Shown piece after piece: positions 1 to 7,387 of a DNA stretch of 64,000 bases. Location: the NCBI GenBank assembly GCA_041686855.1, contig JAWLDA010000001.1:516061-580060 (forward strand). Reading direction: 5' to 3'. Both the position numbers and the translations under genes were made by a program. The notes under the pieces are model-generated. The model ran no database searches and had not been told where the DNA came from. It saw only the letters and a list, made by a program, of their open reading frames with translations. The stretch is from JAWLDA01 sp041686855. GTDB taxonomy: Bacteria > Bacillota > Limnochordia > DTU080 > RSA5. Every line of letters begins with the position of its first letter. Position 1 is the first letter of the stretch.

Positions 1-84
1 TTTGCGTTTGCACCGTGGTCGACTCACGTCTGTCGGGCCGGAATGCGTCAGTCTGCACTACCAAACGGCAGGCCATTGATCGCG

Positions 85-171
85 TTCTGTAACACCAGAA
101 CAGCTGGACGACGCCAGCATAATATAACATACGCCAGAACAGCTGAGGAAGAGGCCAGCATTCTGTAACAG
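85..171. repeat. short dispersed direct repeats
   Basis: Two 12-base copies of ccagaacagctg occur at 95-106 and 134-145, and ttctgtaaca recurs at 85 and 161. The surrounding sequence is AT-richer than the genes. I see no ORF, RNA fold or mobile-element end here. Bases 1-84 show nothing I can name. Confidence 0.5.
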
Positions 172-225
172 CACAAAAACTCAGCCACCCGGCGGTGAAT
201 GCTCCTCCGCGACATCACACGCAAG

Positions 226-482
226 CCGACCCGGAAGCCCCGGAATCGTCGTAAGCCCTGGAAGCCCCGTAAGCCCCGTAAGCGTCGTAAGCCCCGGAAG
301 CCCCGTAAGCCCCGTAAGCGTCGTAAGCCCCGTAAGTCTCACAAGTCTCACAAGCCTCACATGCCCCGCAAACCTCGCAATGTCCCGGGAACCCTCACAA
401 GCCTTGCAGTGGCAGCAGCCTCGCAAGCCCCCGAAGCCTCGCAAGCCTAGAAACCCCAGCAAGCCCAAGAAATCTCGCAAGC
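226..482. repeat. degenerate 9-bp tandem repeat array
   Basis: About 250 bases consist of imperfect 9-base units such as aagccccgt and aagcgtcgt. Read on the plus strand they encode Arg-Lys-Pro runs, and on the minus strand Gly-Leu-Thr/Pro runs. The open frames on both strands follow from the 3n repeat period and carry no recognisable domain, so I treat this as a simple-sequence array. It lies downstream of the peptide-transporter operon, which ends at 522. Confidence 0.6.
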
Positions 483-521
483 ACCTGAGCGTTACTCGCA
501 GGACAAGAGGACCCTCCTTGC

Positions 522-2372
522 TTATTCGATCCACATCGTGCTGTGGCGCGGGCTGAGGCTAGACCACAGCCACTCGAGGCGCAACGGCTTGACGTCGGCG
601 ATGGGGGTTAGCGGCGACGCAGTGCGCAAAAGCGGGATGAGCGGAGCGTCTCGCTCGACGAGCTCCTGAATGCGGAAAGCTGCCTGTTGCGCCACGTCGA
701 CACGCGGTGCGCGCACGAGATCCCGAAGTGCGAGGACTAGTTCTGCGCTCCAGTACCCCGTTAGGCTCCACGTCGAGTGCTGCTGACCTGAAGACGATGA
801 GGGTGGCCCCAACAGCAGTCCCAGCTGATGCGGGAAGGTGCTGGAACCGAGTCTCGTTCCGATGATGGCGAGGTCAAAGCTGCGCTTCGTCATGGTTTGA
901 TTGAGAAACTCTGGAAGCTCCTCCAACTGCATCACCGTCTCGATCCCTAAGCGGTGGAGGGACTGAGCGACGTACGTCGCTGCACCGTAGGCGACGGGAT
1001 CGTAGGTGGGAGGCGGCGTAAGGATGGAAAGCGGCCCCACTCGGTCGCCAAGGGGGTCCATCAGCGCGCCATAATCCCACGTAAACCGAGCCTCAGTCAA
1101 CATGGCACGTGCCCGCTTGACGCGCTCTTCCAGGGGTAAATCGATTCCGCCCCCCCCAACTGCGGGGTTGTGCCAGAGCGTGTGGGGGGCCGGTACGATC
1201 GATCGTTCAGGGACGACGTCGTACGCTCCGAGGCGATTCGCCAGCTCGCCGCGATCGATGAGGGTGGCCAACGCCTTTCGAAGCGCGGGATTCGCCAGGT
1301 GACGCCGTTTGAGATTGAAGGCGAGGGTGCGCACACCCACGTCGTCCGGGGAACGGCGGAGTGCAAGCGGATCCAAGAGTGCGTCGATCTCTCCTTCCCA
1401 AAGAGACTGAGCGGCTTCGTCGCGGGTCCGAAATGCATCCAAAGCAATCGGTCTAGGAACGGGAGCGGCACCAATGGTACCCGAGACTTCGCCACTAATG
1501 CCGCCCGTTCGGTACTCAAAACGGGTGAGCGGGTTGGTAAGGGCGGCGTGTCCCGACGCGAACAATACGACCTTCTCAAACGCACGAACATCGTGCGGAT
1601 TCGGGTGGAGTTCCCAGGAACGCTGGGTGGGAGCCACTGTGGAATCGGTAATCGTCGACGCCGACACCACGGGTTGTAGTGGACCCAAGACCGAGCTCAC
1701 CAGGCGACGGCCCGCAATGGTGAGGGCTGGGGTGTTCGAGAGCACTGCTTCGTCAACAGCCTCCCTCCAAACGGCTTCTTGGAGGATGGGCGCGGCAAGG
1801 AGTCCATACTGCCACTCACCCAAGCCCGGCTGCCGGATCAACCAAAACTTTACGGTGTGGTTGTCCAGTCGCTCGACGCGGTATACCAACTCTTCGGGAT
1901 ATAGAATCGGCCAGTTTCCGCCGAGTCTACGCACCTTGAGGCGTTCGAAGGACTGGTAGGTGAAGACGACATCGTAAGCGCTGAGAGGCGTTCCGTCGCT
2001 CCAGGAGACGTCTCGGCGCAGTGGAATCGTAGCCGTCACGTACGTCCGTCCGGACTCCGGATGTTGCTCCCGCTTCATCCGATACTGTGGCGTGAGGGTA
2101 CTGGCGAGGATCGGCAGGAGATCCCCCCTCGGTCCTACGGGTCCCGCAAGCGGCAGGTATCCGCTACTGGCAGCGTAGTTCCAGAGCGTGGCGCCGGTCG
2201 CCCCAAAGAGGGCGAAAGGGTTTGATGGATCGGGCTCATGTACCAATCCGACCCGGTAGGCCGTTTCGACGGAGGCCTCTTGGGCGTATGTCTGGGGCGC
2301 CAACGGGAAGACGAAACAACTGACACCCAGCAGTGCGAGAATGAGCAACGCTGTACCGCACGTACGATTCAT
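522..2372 (-). CDS. ABC transporter substrate-binding protein, family 5 (peptide/nickel type)
   Basis: Periplasmic solute-binding protein of the SBP_bac_5 family, about 616 residues, which would deliver peptides or similar ligands to the permeases encoded upstream. The start is the ATG at 2370-2372, preceded by AAGGAG at 2379-2384. A longer frame to 2459 has no ribosome site. The N-terminus is a hydrophobic signal sequence ending near TYAQEAS; an internal Cys (LLGVSC) could mimic a lipobox, but the AQE cleavage site looks more likely. Typical family features follow, including the WSDGTPLSAYDVVFTYQ segment. It is the last gene of the operon and the second binding protein in it, so it may widen substrate range. 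The substrate cannot be read from sequence. Confidence 0.85.
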   Translation of the reverse strand: MNRTCGTALLILALLGVSCFVFPLAPQTYAQEASVETAYRVGLVHEPDPSNPFALFGATGATLWNYAASSGYLPLAGPVGPRGDLLPILASTLTPQYRMKREQHPESGRTYVTATIPLRRDVSWSDGTPLSAYDVVFTYQSFERLKVRRLGGNWPILYPEELVYRVERLDNHTVKFWLIRQPGLGEWQYGLLAAPILQEAVWREAVDEAVLSNTPALTIAGRRLVSSVLGPLQPVVSASTITDSTVAPTQRSWELHPNPHDVRAFEKVVLFASGHAALTNPLTRFEYRTGGISGEVSGTIGAAPVPRPIALDAFRTRDEAAQSLWEGEIDALLDPLALRRSPDDVGVRTLAFNLKRRHLANPALRKALATLIDRGELANRLGAYDVVPERSIVPAPHTLWHNPAVGGGGIDLPLEERVKRARAMLTEARFTWDYGALMDPLGDRVGPLSILTPPPTYDPVAYGAATYVAQSLHRLGIETVMQLEELPEFLNQTMTKRSFDLAIIGTRLGSSTFPHQLGLLLGPPSSSSGQQHSTWSLTGYWSAELVLALRDLVRAPRVDVAQQAAFRIQELVERDAPLIPLLRTASPLTPIADVKPLRLEWLWSSLSPRHSTMWIE

Positions 2373-2433
2373 GATGATCTCCTTATGCCTTATGGCCCAG
2401 CGGTGACGGAGTAAATGAAATCTCACGAGGTTG

Positions 2434-2631
2434 CTAGTAGCCGCCTCGACGAAACTCAATCAGTCCGTAGAGCCCGACGATCAAACCGATCAGCGAGAGG
2501 ACGTAACCCAAAACGCTCAAGGTGAAGCTGAGTCCGATGACGCGAATCGTCATCAAGAACAGGAGGAGCCAACCGATCACGAGGAGTGAAAGGCCGGCGA
2601 GCATTAGTTTGACGGGTCTCGGAAACTTCAT
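2434..2631 (-). CDS. small two-helix membrane protein
   Basis: A 65-residue protein with two predicted membrane helices (about residues 8-29 and 34-56) joined by a short turn, ending in the charged FRRGGY. Its ATG at 2629-2631 overlaps the TGA stop of the upstream ATPase by four bases (ATGA), with AGGAGG just upstream inside that gene, so translation is probably coupled. Its position between transporter ATPase and binding protein suggests an accessory part of the transporter, but I recognise no family. It could also be an unrelated passenger. Confidence 0.7.
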   Translation of the reverse strand: MKFPRPVKLMLAGLSLLVIGWLLLFLMTIRVIGLSFTLSVLGYVLSLIGLIVGLYGLIEFRRGGY

Positions 2632-3674
2632 GGGGACGACGATCCTCCTGCGATGCGTTGATTGGACTCATCTTGGTAAAGCCAGCATGCGACCCGGGTG
2701 CTCCGATCCGGCGAAAAGGTCGGCGGCTCTTGGACGTCGCACAATCCCTTAATTGCGGCGTCGCAGCGTGGATGAAAGCGACATCCGGATGGCGGATTGA
2801 GCAGACTCGGCGGCTCGCCTGGGGGGACCTCGCGCAATGTGTCGACGTTGTCGGGATCCGGGTCGGGAATCGCCGCCAATAGCGCCTTGCTATAAGGATG
2901 ACGCGGTGCGTTTACCAACGTGTCGACATCCGACTCTTCGACGATCTTCCCTCCGTACATGACACAAATCCGATGTGCGAAGTAGCGCACTGTCGAGAGG
3001 TCGTGGGTAATGTAAATGATGCTGAGGTTGTACATCTCCTGCAGACGCCGCAACAGCTCTAGGATCTCGATGCGGACCGACGCGTCCAACATCGATACGG
3101 GCTCGTCCGCTACGATGAGTTGGGGGCGCAGGATGATCGCCCGGGCGATTACCAACCTCTGCTGTTGTCCACCGCTCAACATGTGGGGGTACTGAGAGAG
3201 GTACTCCTCCACCGGGGTGAGCTTGACGTCCGATAGCGCCTGACGGAGGCGTTCGTCCCGCTCCTTAGACTGCTTGACACCATTGATGATAAGCGGCTCT
3301 TCCAGGATACGGCGTACATTCATGAACGGGGGCAGCGCACCGTAAGGGTCTTGTTGTACGAAGCCGACCTGTCTCCGGTACCAGCGCATATCCCGCACGT
3401 CTCGGATAGGGCGCCCGGCGAAGCGAATCTCGCCGTCAGTGGGCCGATTCACCCCGAGAATGCTCTTGGCGAATGTGCTCTTGCCGCATCCGCTCTCGCC
3501 GACGATCGCCACAGCCTCACCTCGGTGAAGCTGAAAGTCGACTCCGTCGACGGCGCGCACGTGGCCGACGTGAATAAACCCCAACCGCCGTAATTCGAAC
3601 CACGTGCGGAGGTTATCGATTTGGAGTAGCGCCTCTTGGGACGCTCGGTAGTGAGTCGCGGTCCGGCTCGACAT
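2628..3674 (-). CDS. oligopeptide ABC transporter ATP-binding protein (OppF/DppF type)
   Basis: Cytoplasmic ATPase of a peptide importer, about 348 residues. Walker A is GESGCGKSTFAKS, the signature is LSGGQQQRLVIARA, Walker B is LIVADEPVSMLD, and the C-terminal oligopeptide-type region carries the Cys pattern CRFHPRCDAAIKGLC. I choose the ATG at 3672-3674 because AAAGGAG lies just upstream; the 27-residue longer frame lacks a ribosome site. It pairs with the OppD-type ATPase encoded immediately upstream to energise the two permeases. Its stop overlaps the start of the small membrane protein. Confidence 0.92.
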   Translation of the reverse strand: MSSRTATHYRASQEALLQIDNLRTWFELRRLGFIHVGHVRAVDGVDFQLHRGEAVAIVGESGCGKSTFAKSILGVNRPTDGEIRFAGRPIRDVRDMRWYRRQVGFVQQDPYGALPPFMNVRRILEEPLIINGVKQSKERDERLRQALSDVKLTPVEEYLSQYPHMLSGGQQQRLVIARAIILRPQLIVADEPVSMLDASVRIEILELLRRLQEMYNLSIIYITHDLSTVRYFAHRICVMYGGKIVEESDVDTLVNAPRHPYSKALLAAIPDPDPDNVDTLREVPPGEPPSLLNPPSGCRFHPRCDAAIKGLCDVQEPPTFSPDRSTRVACWLYQDESNQRIAGGSSSP

Positions 3675-3697
3675 ACGCGTCGGCTCCTTTCCAAGGG

Positions 3698-4729
3698 CTA
3701 AGCGGGGTGGACAGGTGGAGCCTGTGCGGGTTGCACGTCTTGATACAGCCAGCACTTCACCTCTCGCCCGCTGTCTGCATTGAATGTGGGGGGCTCCTGG
3801 TCACACTTAGCGAAGCGTGCCGGACAGCGGTCGGCAAAGCGGCAGCCGCTCGGAGGATCGACGAGGCTCGGCGGCTGTCCCGGCACAAAGTCGAGGCGTT
3901 GGTTCCCTTTGAGCGCCGGCACGCTCGCCATCAGCCCTTTGGCATACGGATGTAACGGCTCGCGAAAGAACTCTTTCGCCTGAGAGAACTCCACAACCTG
4001 TCCGGCGTACATCACGGCCACTTGATCGGCAACTTCGCTCGAAGTGGCGATGTCGTGGGTGATCAAAATGAAGCCGGCGCCTATGTCGCGCTTGAGACGT
4101 TTAAAGAGGTTCATCATGTTTGCCTGCGTGAGGACGTCGAGCGCAGAGGTAGGCTCGTCGAGGATCACGAGGCGAGGCTGGGTGATGAGAGCCATCGCTG
4201 TTGCGACCCGCTGTCGCATACCTCCGCTCAACTCAAAGGGGTAACGGTTGAGGAAGTCTGTCGGTATTCCGACCAGTCGGAACGCCTCTTCCGCCTTTCC
4301 CAGCGCCTCTGCTTTACTCTTGGAGAGCTTGTGCACAATGAGTGGTTCGGCTACCTGTTCACCGACTCGTACGACCGGATTGAGCGAGTTCATTGCCGCT
4401 TGGGGGACGAATGAAGTTTTTACCCAGCGGATCTCTTGACGGAAGCGTTCGTCGGAGTGCTCCATGATGTCCACGCCATCGAGGAGGACGCGCCCCGAGT
4501 AGGTGTTCACGTTGCGGGGGAGAAGGCGCAGAATTGCTCGCATGAGCGAGCTCTTGCCGCACCCCGACTCGCCGATGACGACGACGGTCTGGTTTTGGTC
4601 GAGAGAGAAGGTGACCCCATCGACGGCTTGGACGACGCCGCGGCCCGTACGAAAGTGGAGACGCAGGTCTTCGACGCTTAAGAGTGGGTTGGTGGAGAGA
4701 TTCGGGGTGAATTCACCTGATTGGTCCAC
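3698..4729 (-). CDS. oligopeptide ABC transporter ATP-binding protein (OppD/DppD type)
   Basis: Cytoplasmic ATPase, 343 residues, partner of the OppF-type subunit downstream. Walker A is GESGCGKSSLMRA, the signature is LSGGMRQRVATAMAL, Walker B is LVILDEPTSALD. The C-terminal oligo_HPY region contains CRFADRCPARFAKC. The start is GTG at 4727-4729, two bases after the TAA of the permease gene, with a G-rich ribosome site (AAGGGGG) inside that gene's end. It belongs to the five-part importer operon; substrate class is inferred only from family. Confidence 0.92.
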   Translation of the reverse strand: MDQSGEFTPNLSTNPLLSVEDLRLHFRTGRGVVQAVDGVTFSLDQNQTVVVIGESGCGKSSLMRAILRLLPRNVNTYSGRVLLDGVDIMEHSDERFRQEIRWVKTSFVPQAAMNSLNPVVRVGEQVAEPLIVHKLSKSKAEALGKAEEAFRLVGIPTDFLNRYPFELSGGMRQRVATAMALITQPRLVILDEPTSALDVLTQANMMNLFKRLKRDIGAGFILITHDIATSSEVADQVAVMYAGQVVEFSQAKEFFREPLHPYAKGLMASVPALKGNQRLDFVPGQPPSLVDPPSGCRFADRCPARFAKCDQEPPTFNADSGREVKCWLYQDVQPAQAPPVHPA

Positions 4730-4731
4730 AG

Positions 4732-6075
4732 TTATCGCCCCCTTAGCCTGGGATTAAAGATGCGGTCCAAAGCGAACCCAAGCATTGCAAAGCCAAGACC
4801 GGTAAACATCAAGAGTGCAGCGGGCTCCAACATCCAATAGTAATGACCGTTGTACAAGGCGCCGTTGGCCCGGGCATCGTCGAGCACCTTGCCCCACGTC
4901 GGCAGGACGGGATCTCCCAGCCCCAGCACCGAAAGCGTGGCCTCGAGAAAGACGTAGGCCGGGATGATGACGACGAACTGAGGCACGAGGATGGGAATCA
5001 CCCGCGGAATCATGTAGCGGAAGACGATCCGTAGGTTGCCGGCTCCGTAGGCCCGAGCGGCCTCGATATAGGGCGACTCCCGTATCTGGAGAAAGAGGGC
5101 GCGGTACGTCTTCACACCGGCGCTGAAGATACCGAGGAGGATGAGGACGCCGAGCATCATCCAAATGCTGCGCGAGTAAAAGGTCCCGACCATGATCAGG
5201 ATGGGGAGAACGGGAAGAATCAAATTCACCTCGGTGATCCGCTGAATGAGTGCGTCTACCCATCCCCCGTACCAGGTGCCGATGGCGGCGACTATCAACG
5301 TCGTGATCGTCGAACCCACCGCAGCAAGGAGTCCAAAGGAGAGCGCGATCGGCGCCCCCCACAAGAGCGCGATCGTCAGGTCTCGTCGCCGGTGGTCCGT
5401 GCCGGCAAGTCCGTACACTTCCCCGTAGACGATCAGCCGGGCGTCCAGGTCGGCGGCGCTCTCAAAGAGGAGGCCCTCAATTAAGAGTTGATACGTACCG
5501 TGCGCCGGTTTGGGCTGCGTTGCTTCCGGATCGGCAAAGAGCGCGATGTGAGGGAGCTCTCCTCGGAGTTGCCGCTGCAAGCGCGCGTCTTGAGAGATGC
5601 GAAACATGTCTGTTCCTGAGCGCGGCGATCGTTCACCGAGAGAGATCGTGCGGCCGTCAGGCGTGACCCACGTGAGGGTGACGAAGGGGCGCTTCGACTC
5701 GTACTCCGATGAGAGGACGAGGCTAATCTCCTGGGGGAACGTGTCGTAGCGAAAGTCGATCGGGAGCGTGATGATGGCCTCTTTAAAATCTTCCTCGTAC
5801 ACTTCGACGCGCTTCTCGCCGTCACCCCGCGCCGAATCCAGGAGAATGCTCTCTGAACGGTTGATCCCTGGAAGTACGTTGATCCACTGCGGAGCGGCGT
5901 TCCTAGGGGTGTGTACCCAAACGCCCTCGCCGCCTCGCCACAGTTCGATGGCTTTGTGATAAGGGAGTGTGACCAAGGTGTAACCGGAGAGAGCCACCAT
6001 GGCCAGGATAAAGATGAGCCCAGCAATGGCCGACGGGTACTTGCGCAATTGGTTCCATGCGTTGTTTGGCGTCAC
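4732..6075 (-). CDS. peptide-type ABC transporter permease (DppC-like) with large periplasmic insert
   Basis: Inner-membrane permease, 447 residues, against roughly 300 for usual DppC proteins. TM1 is at about residues 12-35, followed by about 190 residues of soluble, probably periplasmic sequence, then a normal permease core with the EAA-loop motif EAARAYGAGNLRIVFRYMIP. The GTG start at 6073-6075 overlaps the upstream permease stop (GTGA). It forms the pore with the DppB-like subunit. The insert has no motif I recognise; it may contact the unusually large binding protein of this operon. Confidence 0.88.
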   Translation of the reverse strand: MTPNNAWNQLRKYPSAIAGLIFILAMVALSGYTLVTLPYHKAIELWRGGEGVWVHTPRNAAPQWINVLPGINRSESILLDSARGDGEKRVEVYEEDFKEAIITLPIDFRYDTFPQEISLVLSSEYESKRPFVTLTWVTPDGRTISLGERSPRSGTDMFRISQDARLQRQLRGELPHIALFADPEATQPKPAHGTYQLLIEGLLFESAADLDARLIVYGEVYGLAGTDHRRRDLTIALLWGAPIALSFGLLAAVGSTITTLIVAAIGTWYGGWVDALIQRITEVNLILPVLPILIMVGTFYSRSIWMMLGVLILLGIFSAGVKTYRALFLQIRESPYIEAARAYGAGNLRIVFRYMIPRVIPILVPQFVVIIPAYVFLEATLSVLGLGDPVLPTWGKVLDDARANGALYNGHYYWMLEPAALLMFTGLGFAMLGFALDRIFNPRLRGR

Positions 6076-7202
6076 GATCCCACTCCTACTCGTACCCGCG
6101 GGTCAATGAAGGCGTACAAGACATCCAGGACAAAGACCGTGAGGGCTAGGAGATAAGCGTAGACAACGACCGAACCGACGATTACCGGGGTGTCGTAGAG
6201 ACCGATCGCCTGAATGAGGACGCGCCCGAGTCCCGGCCACGAGAAGACCGTCTCCAACACGATTGCGCCCGTCCACAGCGAGATGAGAGTGAGCGCAAAG
6301 CTGGTGACGATTGTCGGTAGCGTGGGGCGGAGCACATAACCTAGCTCGACTTCCCTAGCCGTTAGCCCTTTGGCCGTCGCCATCTCGACGTAATCTTCGC
6401 TGGAATAGATGAGAAAGAAGCTGCGCCACGAGTAAACCGTCTGAAAGAGCGCGCCGAGCACGATCGCCGCCACCGGCAAGGTCATGTGCTTGAGGACGCT
6501 GAGCGCGTAGCCCACCGTCGTCTCGGGTGGCGGGGCCGCGACCATGCCACCGAAGGGCATGACGCGAAAGATGGCGGAGAAGATCAAAATCAAGAAGAGA
6601 CCGTAAAACCACGAGGGCGCGGCTGACGTCGGTGATAGCGCCACGATGATGCGGTCGAGAAGGCTTCCATAATTGCGTGAGAGATTCAACGCAATAAAGA
6701 TGGCGACAAAGAATAACGCGATTTGGGCGGTAGCAAAGAGCAGCAGAGTCGGTACAAGGCGTTCGAGAAGGATGAGACGCACTTGGCGTGATCCGCTGTC
6801 GCTCGTCATGTTCTCGGCGCGCCCCAAGTCGAGAGTGAGCGCCTGGCCCAAGTACATAAAACTGCGCACGGCGAAGGGACGATGGAGCCCCAGGCGCTCC
6901 TCCTCCAAGCGAATCTGCTCGTTGATAAGCTGATTGCGCGCATCGACCGGCAACGACTGTAACTCTTGATCGATCAATACGAGGGAGCTTACAAACTCCC
7001 GGATCTGCCCGCGTCGTATTTCATCGACGTAACCGCCCATGTTGGCGATAAGGATGGACAGATAGACGCCCACGACAATCGTGGCAAAGAGGCTGATGGC
7101 TCGTCCGACGGTGTAGCGACCGATACGTAGCATCGCATCGGCGTTCGCCCGAGAGCTTCGCGCGTGGGGAGGGGGGCTCACTCGAGCGCTTGGGGTGCCC
7201 AA
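6072..7202 (-). CDS. peptide-type ABC transporter permease (DppB-like)
   Basis: Inner-membrane permease with an N-terminal helix, a periplasmic region, a transmembrane core and the EAA-type motif EMATAKGLTAREVELGYVLRP. I place the start at a TTG (7200-7202) because a perfect GGAGGT lies six bases upstream (7209-7214). An ATG at 7218-7220 would put that ribosome site inside the coding region, and an ATG at 7131-7133 has none. The protein is about 376 residues with a Pro/Ser/Arg-rich head before TM1. It ends by overlapping the DppC-like gene by four bases. Confidence 0.88.
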   Translation of the reverse strand: MGTPSARVSPPPHARSSRANADAMLRIGRYTVGRAISLFATIVVGVYLSILIANMGGYVDEIRRGQIREFVSSLVLIDQELQSLPVDARNQLINEQIRLEEERLGLHRPFAVRSFMYLGQALTLDLGRAENMTSDSGSRQVRLILLERLVPTLLLFATAQIALFFVAIFIALNLSRNYGSLLDRIIVALSPTSAAPSWFYGLFLILIFSAIFRVMPFGGMVAAPPPETTVGYALSVLKHMTLPVAAIVLGALFQTVYSWRSFFLIYSSEDYVEMATAKGLTAREVELGYVLRPTLPTIVTSFALTLISLWTGAIVLETVFSWPGLGRVLIQAIGLYDTPVIVGSVVVYAYLLALTVFVLDVLYAFIDPRVRVGVGS

Positions 7203-7298
7203 GGATCTACCTCCATTCATTCGAATTTGTTGCCTTATATTAGCTAGGACTCGCGTGCGGTGTGGCGCAAGATTCTCGGAGCACGACCTAGGCGTAGT

Positions 7299-7336
7299 GA
7301 CACCGGGAGAGCCACCTACGCTGGTCTCCCGGTGTC
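7299..7336 (-). terminator. intra-operon hairpin between binding protein and permease
   Basis: A perfect 12-base inverted repeat (gacaccgggaga / tctcccggtgtc) flanks a 14-base loop. No T-run follows on the minus strand. A hairpin here commonly stabilises the binding-protein message or attenuates read-through, giving more binding protein than permease; that role is inference. Confidence 0.55.
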
Positions 7337-7387
7337 AGGCAATCGAGACACGTATTAGTGCGACCATGAACTGCGTCCGCCACGTAC

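Noticed and set aside
181..534. ORFs on both strands in the left repeat region as genes
   Set aside because: They result from the 9-base repeat period; no ribosome site or domain.
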